Source: SZUA-254 sp035292425 (GTDB taxonomy: Bacteria > Bacteroidota > Ignavibacteria > UBA10030 > SZUA-254). From it: a DNA stretch of 11,421 nt. The position numbers were made by a program, and so were the translations under genes. The stretch is from assembly GCA_035292425.1 (NCBI GenBank), contig DATDQD010000110.1, forward strand, positions 1 to 11,421, written 5' to 3'. Under the pieces are notes generated by a model. It had not been told where the DNA came from and did no database searches. It saw only the letters and a program-made list of their open reading frames with translations. Shown here piece after piece: positions 5,092-11,421 of this stretch (position 1 is the stretch's first letter; the number at the start of each line of letters is the position of its first letter).

Positions 5092-6477
5092 TCAGACGGT
5101 TTTCGAGAAAACCGGCTTGTCCTTCCGCATCGACTCCAGGTAGGGGTCGAAACACATCGCGATGTTCCTCACGATGAGCCTGCCCGTCGGGGAAATGACG
5201 ATCCTGTCCTGTTTCAGCTCGAGGAGACCGTCCGCGGTGAATTGCTCCAGCTTCGCCAGCTCGTCCGCGAAGTGGGCGTCGAAGGAGATGCCGAATTTCT
5301 CCTCGACCCCGGCCTTCATCACCTCGTTGTCGCACATGATCTTCATGATGACCTCGCGCCGGATCACGTCGTCCCGCGTCATGCGGTAACCGGCGTGGGT
5401 GGGGAGTTTCCCCTCGTCGAGCCGTCCGAAATAATCCCCGACCGATTTCAGATTCTGGTGATACACATCCCCCAGGAAGCTGATCGCGGACATGCCGAAG
5501 GCGTAGAGGTCGCAGCCGGACTTGGTCGAGTACCCCTGGAAGTTCCGGTAGAGCGTCCCGTTGCGCCGCGCGACGGCGAGCTCGTCGTCCGGCCTGGCGA
5601 AATGGTCCATCCCGACGTTCACGTATCCCGCGCCGGTCAGCTTTTCGAGCGTCATCCCGAAGATTTCGAGTTTCTCTTCCGGGGACGGCAGGGACATGTC
5701 GTCGAGGACCTTCTGGTGGGGTTTGAGCCATGGAACGTGGGCGTAGTTGAACACCGCGAGCCGGTCGGGGGAGAGTGCTATCACCCTGTCGACCGTTCCC
5801 GCGAACTGGTCGACGGTCTGGTACGGAAGGCCGTAGATGAGGTCGATATTGATGCTCTGGAACCCCAGCCCGCGGCTCCATTCCACCGCATCCCTGGTGA
5901 TCTCCTCCGACTGGATGCGGTTGACCGCCCTCTGGACGTCGGGGTTGAAGTCCTGCACGCCCATGCTCACCCGGTTGAAACCCGACTCCCGGAACGCCTC
6001 CATCCGGTCTTTCGTGAGGCCGCGCGGATCGATTTCCACCCCGGCCTCGATGTCGGCGGCGTAGGTGAACATCGACCTGAGAAAATCCCCCAGGTCGCGG
6101 ATGTCTTCCGCGGTCAGGTACGAGGGGGTCCCTCCGCCCCAGTGGAGCTGCGCCACTTTTCGCGATGGTGAAATAAGCGGCGCGATCCTCGCGATTTCCT
6201 TTTTGAGGTACTGGTTGTAGGCGGTGATCTGCGACATGTCGTGCGTGATCTTCATCGTGCAGCCGCAGAAGTAGCAGAGCGTGTCGCAGTACGGGAGGTG
6301 GACGTAGACGGAGATCGGAGCTTCCCGGCCGGGGGGGTTCGTGTCCACGATTTCGGCCACATAATCCTCGGAACGGAAATTTTCCGAGAAGACCGGCGCG
6401 CTCGGATAACTGGTGTAGCGCGGCCCGGCGACGGAATATTTCCTCAATAATTGAACGTCGGCGCGGGTAATGCTCAT
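5092..6477 (-). CDS. hemN: Oxygen-independent coproporphyrinogen III dehydrogenase (HemN)
   Basis: The 461-residue product matches the E. coli HemN sequence as I remember it along its whole length. This radical-SAM enzyme oxidatively decarboxylates coproporphyrinogen III to protoporphyrinogen IX in the cytoplasm without oxygen. The cluster motif CX3CX2CXC is at Cys64, Cys68, Cys71 and Cys73. Tyr58, GGGTPS (114-119), GPRYTSYP (18-25), FNRVSMGVQDFN, NIDLIYGLPYQT, GMDHFARPDDELAVA and IRNIAMCFDPY-like C-terminal segments are all present, so it should be active and is HemN proper rather than a HemW-type paralogue. The frame is open upstream to 6810, but the ATG at 6475-6477 matches the usual HemN start. 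There is no Shine-Dalgarno sequence; a candidate promoter ends only a few bases upstream, suggesting a near-leaderless mRNA. No other haem gene is in the window. Confidence 0.96.
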   Translation of the reverse strand: MSITRADVQLLRKYSVAGPRYTSYPSAPVFSENFRSEDYVAEIVDTNPPGREAPISVYVHLPYCDTLCYFCGCTMKITHDMSQITAYNQYLKKEIARIAPLISPSRKVAQLHWGGGTPSYLTAEDIRDLGDFLRSMFTYAADIEAGVEIDPRGLTKDRMEAFRESGFNRVSMGVQDFNPDVQRAVNRIQSEEITRDAVEWSRGLGFQSINIDLIYGLPYQTVDQFAGTVDRVIALSPDRLAVFNYAHVPWLKPHQKVLDDMSLPSPEEKLEIFGMTLEKLTGAGYVNVGMDHFARPDDELAVARRNGTLYRNFQGYSTKSGCDLYAFGMSAISFLGDVYHQNLKSVGDYFGRLDEGKLPTHAGYRMTRDDVIRREVIMKIMCDNEVMKAGVEEKFGISFDAHFADELAKLEQFTADGLLELKQDRIVISPTGRLIVRNIAMCFDPYLESMRKDKPVFSKTV

Positions 6478-6486
6478 CGGAGGTAA

Positions 6487-6515
6487 ATTTAACGATTTCC
6501 GGGAGAATTTGCCAA
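6487..6515 (-). promoter_or_regulatory. Candidate hemN promoter, near-leaderless
   Basis: On the minus strand TTGGCA (6515-6510, five of six) and TTAAAT (6492-6487, four of six) are exactly 17 bases apart. The predicted start near 6480 is about three bases before the ATG. The overlapping TAAATTTA (6491-6484) is one base off the Bacteroidota TAnnTTTG element. Confidence 0.5.
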
Positions 6516-6520
6516 CGCCC

Positions 6521-6563
6521 GACGTCAGTCCCTGCCCCGGGTCCCGTACTGTTGGGACGTCAG
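6521..6563. repeat. Direct repeat GACGTCAG upstream of hemN, 35 bp apart
   Basis: GACGTCAG is found at 6521-6528 and 6556-6563. Each copy contains the palindrome GACGTC. Relative to the predicted hemN start the copies are centred near -44.5 and -79.5, where activators commonly bind. They do not match the FNR or CRP consensus I know, so the binding protein is unidentified. The second copy also forms the end of a short hairpin, GTCCC (6541-6545) with GGGAC (6554-6558). Confidence 0.45.
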
Positions 6564-6632
6564 CCCGCCGCGTCGTATGCCTGCCTGATCCAGCCGATGA
6601 GCATCGCGTCGACTTCCTTATCATCATCCGTA

Positions 6633-6839
6633 TCAGGCCTTTCTCCACCCGAGCAATCGTGCCGGGAGAAACAGGATCACCCGAAGGAGGGTGAACACCG
6701 CATCGACCGTAATGCCGACCAGTCGGAACGGAAGCAGGAGGAGCCATACAACGGGGTAGACGATGAGCGCCAGCAGGGCCAGCGGCCAGCAGAGGGCGAA
6801 AAGAATGCACCAGCCGATAAAGCCGGTCAAGAGTTTCAT
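6633..6839 (-). CDS. 68-aa two-helix inner-membrane protein, unknown function
   Basis: MKLLTGFIGWCILFALCWPL opens a very hydrophobic product. One long apolar stretch covers residues 7-37, and a second helix runs at 42-60. Two Arg/Lys-containing segments (PFRL at 37-40, LPARLLGWRKA at 58-68) suggest a hairpin in the membrane with basic ends. I do not recognise a named family. That it is a real gene is supported by AAGGAG at 6854-6849, nine bases before the ATG, and by its place 55 bases after the second MacB-like permease on the same strand. It is probably the last cistron of the efflux operon. It may be a small accessory or stabilising subunit of the exporter, but that is only inferred from position. 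Its end overlaps a short open frame in another phase. Confidence 0.8.
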   Translation of the reverse strand: MKLLTGFIGWCILFALCWPLALLALIVYPVVWLLLLPFRLVGITVDAVFTLLRVILFLPARLLGWRKA

Positions 6840-6848
6840 GGTTCCAAT

Positions 6849-6854
6849 CTCCTT
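6849..6854 (-). promoter_or_regulatory. Shine-Dalgarno sequence for the 68-aa membrane protein
   Basis: AAGGAG on the minus strand lies nine bases upstream of the ATG at 6839. It is the main evidence that this short frame is translated. Confidence 0.7.
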
Positions 6855-6894
6855 TCGGTGTCTGGTATCCGTCCGTCCGGTGCGACCCCGGCGC

Positions 6895-8136
6895 TCACTC
6901 GTATCTGAGCGACTCCACGGGGTCGACGCTCGCCGCCTTCCGCGCGGGGAAGAACCCGGCGAGCAGGCCGATGCCGGCGAGGATGCCGGCGGTCATGGCC
7001 ATGATCAGCGGGGAGAGGACCGGCTTGCCGAGGAACTGCATCGCGCCGTCGTCCGACGGGATGAGTTTCACCGCCGAAACGACGCCCCAGGAAAAGAGGA
7101 GCCCGATCGACCCCCCGATGAAGGCGATGAGGAGCGCCTGGAAGATGAACTGCGCCAGGATATGGTTCCGTTTCGCCCCCACCGCGATCCGGATCCCGAT
7201 TTCACGCGTCCGCTCCTTGACGATGGCGTACATCACGTTCGCCACGCCCACCCCCGCGATGAGGAGCGTGAGGAAGCCCACGGAGAAGAGGAAGATCGAC
7301 ACGCCGAGGCTGACCTGGTGGTTGATCTTCGCGTTCTCGATGAAGTCCCAGATGAAGATGGCGCGTTCGTCGGCCGCATCGAAATGGTATTTCCGTCCGA
7401 GCACCCTGTAGATTTCCTTCGTGAGCTGTTCCTGGGCGTTCGGGTCCAGGGGACGGACGACGATGGAGTTCACGTGCGTGTTCCCGTAAATGGTCCTGAA
7501 CGTCGAATAGGGGATCACCGCCCTTTCATCGTCGGGACCGTTGTTCATGCTCGTCTGGATTTTCGCCTGCATGACCCCCACGACGACGAAGGGAATGTTG
7601 TCAACCGTGGCCGTCTTCCCGACCGGCTCTTCCTCCCCGAAAAGGTCCTTCGCGATCTTCGACCCGAGCACGATCACACGGCGCTGGCGGGCGACATCGA
7701 TCTCGTTCAGGAACCGACCCCCGGCCGTCGGAAACATCCGCCGCATCTCCTCGAAGTAAGGATTCACGCCTTCGCACTCGGTGTTGCTTGATATCCTCCC
7801 GACCGTGAGCTGGACGGTCTTCCGGTACTGCGGGCTCACCATGTCGATCGCGGGGATCGCGGTCTTCAGCATCACCGCGTCCTCCTCGATCAGAGCGATC
7901 CGCCTCCCCTTCGGCATCCCCTCGAACTGCATCCCGGTTTCGCCGCCGTACAGTATCAGAATCTGGTTGCCCGCGTTCAGGAGTCCCATCTCCATCTGCG
8001 TCCCCAGCCCCTTGCCGAACGACAGGAGCAGCACCACCGCGATCGTGCCCCAGGTGATGGCGAGGATCGTCAGGAACGAACGCGTGCGCTGCGTCCGGAG
8101 GTCCTGGAGGAAGTCGGCGATCAGTTCACGCCACAT
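6895..8136 (-). CDS. MacB-like ABC transporter permease, no ATPase domain (permease 2)
   Basis: The 413-residue protein has the MacB/FtsX type IV permease layout. A first membrane helix lies at 20-41 (FLTILAITWGTIAVVLLLSF). A periplasmic MacB_PCD-type domain spans about 45-260, ending in FDAADERAIFIWD. Three further helices lie at about 275-307, 328-355 and 375-400. ERTREIGIRIAVGAKRNHIL (308-327) is the cytoplasmic coupling segment, and FPARKAASVDPVESLRYE is the family's C-terminal signature. MacB itself carries a fused N-terminal nucleotide-binding domain; this protein has none. The start lies one base after the stop of permease 1, with GAGGG six bases upstream, so translation is probably coupled. 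It is expected to pair with permease 1 and the adaptor to export a substrate that cannot be named from sequence (lipoprotein, peptide, siderophore, lipid or drug are all known for the superfamily). Confidence 0.9.
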   Translation of the reverse strand: MWRELIADFLQDLRTQRTRSFLTILAITWGTIAVVLLLSFGKGLGTQMEMGLLNAGNQILILYGGETGMQFEGMPKGRRIALIEEDAVMLKTAIPAIDMVSPQYRKTVQLTVGRISSNTECEGVNPYFEEMRRMFPTAGGRFLNEIDVARQRRVIVLGSKIAKDLFGEEEPVGKTATVDNIPFVVVGVMQAKIQTSMNNGPDDERAVIPYSTFRTIYGNTHVNSIVVRPLDPNAQEQLTKEIYRVLGRKYHFDAADERAIFIWDFIENAKINHQVSLGVSIFLFSVGFLTLLIAGVGVANVMYAIVKERTREIGIRIAVGAKRNHILAQFIFQALLIAFIGGSIGLLFSWGVVSAVKLIPSDDGAMQFLGKPVLSPLIMAMTAGILAGIGLLAGFFPARKAASVDPVESLRYE

Positions 8137-8137
8137 G

Positions 8138-9373
8138 TCAGGCCCTCAGGCATTCGACGACGTCGAGGTTCGCGGCGCGTTTCGCGGGCAGGAGCCCCGC
8201 GGTCAGGCCGATCCCGGAGAGGAGCGCCATGGTCGCCGCGGCCACCTCGATGGAGATCTCGGGCGTGCCGACGAATTCCCTGATGGGGATGTACGCGAGC
8301 GCCTCGGTGATCCCCACGGCGATGGCGAACCCGACCGACGAGCCGAGGCCGACGATGAAGATCGTCTCGAGGAAAAACTGGAACAGGATGTTCGAGCGCT
8401 TCGCCCCCACCGCCCGCTTGATGCCGATCTCCCGGACGCGCTCCTGGACGACGATGTACATGATGTTGGCGACGCCGATCCCGCCGACCGCGAGCGTGAA
8501 GCTCCCGATCAGGCCGAGAAAAATATTAAACGCGAGGAAGAAATAAAAGAAAAATTTGTCGAATTCCGCGGTGTCCCAGATCCAGATCGCATCCTTGTCG
8601 GCGGCGTCGAAGGTGTAGCGTTTCGCGAGCACCTCCCGCACCTTTTCGTTCACCGCCTCGGAATTTGTCGGATCGCGGGGCTGGTAGATGATGTTGTTGA
8701 CGTAACGGGCTCCGTAGATCGATCCGAACGTGCTCGCCGGGATGAAGACGCGGTCCTTGTCGCGGCGGTTGTAGGAAGAGTTCTGGGTTTTCTTGAGCAT
8801 CACGCCGACGACGGTGAAGGGTACCTCCCCGATCATGATCACCTTTCCGATCGCCTCGCTCTCGCCGAAGAGCATCTCCTTGACGGCGTCGCCCAGGACC
8901 ACCACCCGCCGTCGTTTCGCCATGTCGGGATCGTTGATGAACCGTCCCTCCGGCCCCGGGATGATGTTCCGCATCTCGCCGTAAACAGGATAGACCCCCG
9001 CGACCAGGGAATTCACGATGTTCTCCCCCAGGCGCACCGGGGTCTCGCGCGAGCTGTACTCCGGGCTGATCCTCCGGATCTCCTTCACTTCCGACGCGAG
9101 CAGCGCCGCGTCCTCCTCCGTGAGGCGGATCGGGCGCCCGATGCCGAAGCCGCCGAACGCCTTCGTCGTGGCGCCGGGGAACATGATCGCGATGCTCTCG
9201 CCGATCCCGTGCATGTTGATCGCCAGTTGCCGTTTGAATCCCATCCCGAAGGCGAGCAGGACGACGATGGCCACCGTCCCCCACACGATCCCGAAGACCG
9301 TGAGAAACGTCCTGAGTTTCTGCTCGCGCAGGTCCCGGACGAACTCGGAAAAGGTGGTCCTGAGGGTGTTCAT
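8138..9373 (-). CDS. MacB-like ABC transporter permease, no ATPase domain (permease 1)
   Basis: The 411-residue protein is a paralogue of the following permease. Helix 1 is at 21-43 (RTFLTVFGIVWGTVAIVVLL). The periplasmic domain spans about 45-255 and closes with FDAADKDAIWIWD, nearly the same segment as in its partner. Further helices are at about 264-298, 320-350 and 375-397. ERVREIGIKRAVGAKRSNIL (301-320) is the coupling segment, and LLPAKRAANLDVVECLRA ends the protein. There is no Walker A or ABC signature motif. It starts six bases after the adaptor's stop codon with no good Shine-Dalgarno sequence of its own, so translation probably depends on the adaptor cistron. Two non-identical permeases imply a heterodimer, as in LolCE, rather than the MacB homodimer; this is inference. 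Confidence 0.9.
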   Translation of the reverse strand: MNTLRTTFSEFVRDLREQKLRTFLTVFGIVWGTVAIVVLLAFGMGFKRQLAINMHGIGESIAIMFPGATTKAFGGFGIGRPIRLTEEDAALLASEVKEIRRISPEYSSRETPVRLGENIVNSLVAGVYPVYGEMRNIIPGPEGRFINDPDMAKRRRVVVLGDAVKEMLFGESEAIGKVIMIGEVPFTVVGVMLKKTQNSSYNRRDKDRVFIPASTFGSIYGARYVNNIIYQPRDPTNSEAVNEKVREVLAKRYTFDAADKDAIWIWDTAEFDKFFFYFFLAFNIFLGLIGSFTLAVGGIGVANIMYIVVQERVREIGIKRAVGAKRSNILFQFFLETIFIVGLGSSVGFAIAVGITEALAYIPIREFVGTPEISIEVAAATMALLSGIGLTAGLLPAKRAANLDVVECLRA

Positions 9374-9379
9374 CGCCGG

Positions 9380-10471
9380 TTACTCGATTTTCTTCACCGG
9401 TTTTTCCTTCACCTCGTCCCCCTCCGCGAGCCCCGAGACGATTTCGACGTTGATCGCGTCGCTCAGGCCCGTCCTGATGAGTTTCTCCTCTTCCTGCTCC
9501 GGACCCGTCGGCACCATCACGAAGGCGGAATCGTTCCTGAACGTCACGGTCCGCTCCGGGAGGGTCAGCACGCTGTCCTTCCGCTGGATGATGATGTTCG
9601 CGTTCGCCGAATACCCCGCGCGCAGCGTCGTGTTGGCCGCCCTGGGGATCAGGATTTCGATCGGGAAGATCGTCGCGTTCTCCCGCTTCTCCGCCTTCAG
9701 CGATATTTTCCTGACGATCCCCTTCACGGTGTCGTTGGGGAGCGCCCCGACCTTGATTTCGACCGGCATTCCCTCTTTCAGCTTGCCGACGTCGATCTCG
9801 TCCACCGTGCCTTTGAAAAGAAGCCGCTCCATGTTCGCCATCTTCATCAGGACCGTTCCTTCCTGGAACGACGTGAGCGGCGTGACGGGGTCCCCGACCT
9901 CGACGGTCTTGTTCAGCACGAAGCCGTCGATCGGCGCCTTGATGATTGATTCGATTTCGGTGTTGTCGATGGTGACCTTCCCGCTCTCGAGCAGGGCCAG
10001 TTTCTCCATCGCGATCTGTAGGCGCAGGTCCGCCTCCTGGTTCTTCCGCTGGACATCTTCAAATTCTTTGGCGGAAATCAGCTGCTTGTCGTTCATGGAC
10101 TGCTGGCGGACCATGTCCTTCCTCAGGTTGTCGACCTCAACCTGCGCCAGCTGAACCTGCCGTTTCGCGTCGGCCAGTTCCAGGGGCGTCGGGTCGGGCC
10201 TCACCTCGAGGAGCGGCTGTCCGGCCTTCACGTACGTGCCCGCGTCGGCGAAAATGCGCTTCACCACCCCCGAGACCTTCGATTTCACCGAAATTTCGTT
10301 TTCCGGTTCGATCGTGCCGACCGCCAGGGCCTTCTCGATGATGTTGCCGCGTTTAACCTTGACCTTCGTCAACGTCCCCTCGGCTGAGTCTTTCGAACCC
10401 CCGAAAACCAGGAGCCCCGTGACGACGAGGACGACGATCACGAGCGCGATGATGAAGATTTTCTTTTTCAT
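9380..10471 (-). CDS. MacA/HlyD-type periplasmic adaptor (membrane fusion protein)
   Basis: The 363-residue protein is anchored by an N-terminal helix (residues 5-23 after MKKK). The order of segments is typical of adaptors of tripartite efflux systems. The first lipoyl half-motif is at about 58-92 (SKVSGVVKRIFADAGTYVKAGQPLLEV), written here only as a location. An alpha-hairpin rich in Gln/Lys/Glu lies at about 96-155. The second lipoyl half is at 166-195 (KAPIDGFVLNKTVEVGDPV), the beta-barrel at about 208-275, and the membrane-proximal domain at about 280-350 (GLAEGDEV near the end). Its role is to join the inner-membrane permeases to an outer-membrane channel, which is not encoded here. The frame is open to 10531, but the ATG at 10471 begins the membrane anchor. 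It is the first gene of the operon with the two permeases. A hairpin and three small palindromes lie upstream. Confidence 0.92.
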   Translation of the reverse strand: MKKKIFIIALVIVVLVVTGLLVFGGSKDSAEGTLTKVKVKRGNIIEKALAVGTIEPENEISVKSKVSGVVKRIFADAGTYVKAGQPLLEVRPDPTPLELADAKRQVQLAQVEVDNLRKDMVRQQSMNDKQLISAKEFEDVQRKNQEADLRLQIAMEKLALLESGKVTIDNTEIESIIKAPIDGFVLNKTVEVGDPVTPLTSFQEGTVLMKMANMERLLFKGTVDEIDVGKLKEGMPVEIKVGALPNDTVKGIVRKISLKAEKRENATIFPIEILIPRAANTTLRAGYSANANIIIQRKDSVLTLPERTVTFRNDSAFVMVPTGPEQEEEKLIRTGLSDAINVEIVSGLAEGDEVKEKPVKKIE

Positions 10472-10503
10472 GCCGAAACCCCGTTGAATTGACGATCCGG
10501 AAA

Positions 10504-10538
10504 GAATCTGATTCGAAGGGAGACATTCCACAGGTGGA
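10504..10538. promoter_or_regulatory. Two short palindromes upstream of the efflux operon
   Basis: GAATCTGATTC (10504-10514) is a perfect palindrome about a central T. TCCACAGGTGGA (10527-10538) has five-base arms around AG. They lie 33-67 bases upstream of the adaptor ATG, a usual place for operators. A third, CCCCCGGGGG (10546-10555), follows. I could not identify a convincing -35/-10 pair here. Confidence 0.3.
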
Positions 10539-10564
10539 GTTACGTCCCCCGGGGGGAAATGTTG

Positions 10565-10589
10565 CGGGATGCCCGAAACGGGCCTCCCG
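10565..10589 (-). terminator. Terminator-like hairpin after the sialidase-like gene
   Basis: Eleven positions on each side pair with a single mismatch (10570/10584) around the three-base loop 10576-10578. This is the strongest hairpin in the window. It lies 40 bases after the stop codon at 10630 on the minus strand and is followed by CAACATTTCC, so only a short T-run exists. It probably separates the sialidase-like gene from the efflux operon, which would give the operon its own promoter. Confidence 0.55.
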
Positions 10590-10629
10590 GCGGATGCTAT
10601 CGCGGAGGGGGGGAAGTGTTACGGGTGAA

Positions 10630-11421
10630 TCAGGGGAGGGACAGGGTGCCGGTCAGGACCCCCGCGCCGACCCAGGCAAACACCAGGTTCCTGCCGCTTC
10701 GCGTCATCCTGGGAAATCCGCTCGAACGGGCCGTCCCCGAGGGGGCGACCGTGAGAGCCGGACCGCTGAGGCCGTCGGCGCCGATCCTGCGGGCGCGGAC
10801 TTCACCGCTTCCGGCGACCCGTTCCAACCAGCTGACCATGGCGCTCCCGTCATCGAGAAGGGCGACATCGACCCTGCCGGAGGGGGCCCCGTCATCGACG
10901 CGGATCGGTTTGCCGAAGGTCGCGCCGGCGTCATGGGAGAACGCGAGATTCACCTTCGGCGTGTCCCCCGCAGCGGTGAACCACGCGACCGCTACCGCCC
11001 GGTCCCGTGCGTCGATCGCCGGCCCGTTCACGGGGCACCCGTCGATCTTCCAGCCATCATACCATACGGTTTGCGGACGGGTCCAGGCCCCCTTCATCCA
11101 TCGGACGATGGAGATGTCGCGGACCTCGGTGTCGAGGCGGTCCCGGTAGACCACGATCGGGCCGTCTGATGTTAACGCCGCCGAAGTCTGGCAGCATTCG
11201 CAGACCCTGTCATCGAGGACAGCTTCCCCCGCCAGACCGCCCGACCGGTCGATCGAGGCATACCGCAGCGTCATGCTCCCGGGTGGATGTTCGCCGCTGT
11301 GATCGCCGCCCGCTTCGCCATCGCTTCCGGCCATCTCCCGTCCGTCCAACCAGACAGTGCCGAGTGATCCGTCCGGCGCCGGGAACAGCGAAACGAATCC
11401 GTGCTCCGTCTGCGTGCTGTC
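10630..11421 (-). CDS. Sialidase/BNR-repeat-like beta-propeller protein, 5' end outside the window
   Basis: The 263 visible residues are the C-terminal part; the frame is open through the window edge, so the start and any signal peptide are missing. GFVSLFPAPDGSLGTVWLDG (8-27 of the visible part) and SHDAGATFG (162-170, an Asp-box S.D.G.T[FW]) are typical of sialidase-like propellers, and DVALLDDGSAMVSWLE is another blade. Two cysteine features stand out: CECCQT (Cys74, Cys76, Cys77) and GCPVNGP (Cys129). I remember these features from uncharacterised exo-alpha-sialidase-like proteins of environmental bacteria. Which sialidase active-site residues are present cannot be judged without the rest, so enzymatic activity is not claimed. 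A strong hairpin 40 bases after the stop separates it from the efflux operon on the same strand. Confidence 0.82.
   Translation of the reverse strand, partial: DSTQTEHGFVSLFPAPDGSLGTVWLDGREMAGSDGEAGGDHSGEHPPGSMTLRYASIDRSGGLAGEAVLDDRVCECCQTSAALTSDGPIVVYRDRLDTEVRDISIVRWMKGAWTRPQTVWYDGWKIDGCPVNGPAIDARDRAVAVAWFTAAGDTPKVNLAFSHDAGATFGKPIRVDDGAPSGRVDVALLDDGSAMVSWLERVAGSGEVRARRIGADGLSGPALTVAPSGTARSSGFPRMTRSGRNLVFAWVGAGVLTGTLSLP

Noticed and set aside
6563..6676. A 38-codon stop-to-stop minus-strand frame whose end reads EVDAMLIGWIRQAYDAAG
   Set aside because: The tail looks protein-like, but the only start codon would leave 14 residues and there is no ribosome-binding site. It might be a relic of a longer gene, but I cannot support it.
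6478..6810. N-terminal extension of hemN to an upstream start
   Set aside because: The extension is Pro/Arg/Gly-rich, overlaps the 68-aa membrane gene, and has no counterpart in HemN. The ATG at 6477 aligns with the known start.
7781..9949. A 722-codon open frame on the plus strand
   Set aside because: It runs antisense to the two permeases and the adaptor, which have clear family features. Its product is a D/R/P/H-rich mixture with no domain, as expected from the antisense frame of GC-rich genes.
1..11421. CRISPR arrays, tRNA or rRNA genes, insertion sequences, phage genes or a defence system
   Set aside because: I found no regularly spaced repeats with spacers, no transposase-like protein, no terminal inverted repeats with target duplications, and no nuclease, helicase or toxin-antitoxin motifs.

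Overview
The window is a compact stretch of GC-rich bacterial chromosome with short intergenic gaps, none longer than about 205 bases. A secreted SPOR-domain protein, a MacA-type periplasmic adaptor and oxygen-independent HemN point to a Gram-negative bacterium with an anaerobic or facultative lifestyle. Several starts lack a Shine-Dalgarno sequence, and one promoter (4573-4603) also fits the Bacteroidota-type TAnnTTTG element. A member of the Bacteroidota/Ignavibacteriota side of the FCB group is therefore my best guess, but it is an inference from few clues. I see no plasmid, phage, IS, CRISPR, tRNA or rRNA sequence.

Layout. 51-638 (+): a 43-codon ankyrin-like mini-ORF, then a small OHCU-decarboxylase (UraD)-like protein in the same frame, separated by one TGA. 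The UraD-like protein appears to have lost its catalytic histidine. 652-2052 (-): an exported protein made of ten or eleven PD40/TolB-like beta-propeller repeats. 2169-4430 (-): a 753-residue protein with a TPR-like N-terminus, about 400 residues of coiled coil, a duplicated helical module and a canonical C-terminal receiver domain. 4431-4634: a divergent promoter region. 4635-5078 (+): a secreted SPOR-domain protein. 5092-6477 (-): hemN. 6633-10471 (-): an apparent operon read from high to low coordinates, with a MacA/HlyD-type adaptor, two separate MacB-like permeases and a 68-residue membrane protein. 10630-11421 (-): a sialidase/BNR-like protein cut by the window end.

How the genes fit together. 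The adaptor and the two permeases are spaced by 6 and 1 bases, so they are probably co-translated parts of one export complex. No ATP-binding subunit is encoded in the window, so the ATPase must come from elsewhere. HemN makes protoporphyrinogen IX without oxygen and looks separately regulated. The receiver/coiled-coil protein and the SPOR protein are transcribed divergently from adjacent promoters. Both may act on cell-envelope or cell-pole organisation, but that link is only contextual.

I see no obvious new defence system. The most unusual items are the TPR-coiled-coil-receiver architecture, the catalytically degenerate UraD-like protein, the ATPase-less twin-permease operon with its small membrane protein, and several repeat or palindrome pairs placed at promoters. 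All functional statements rest on reading the translated sequences and remembered family features; no database search was possible.
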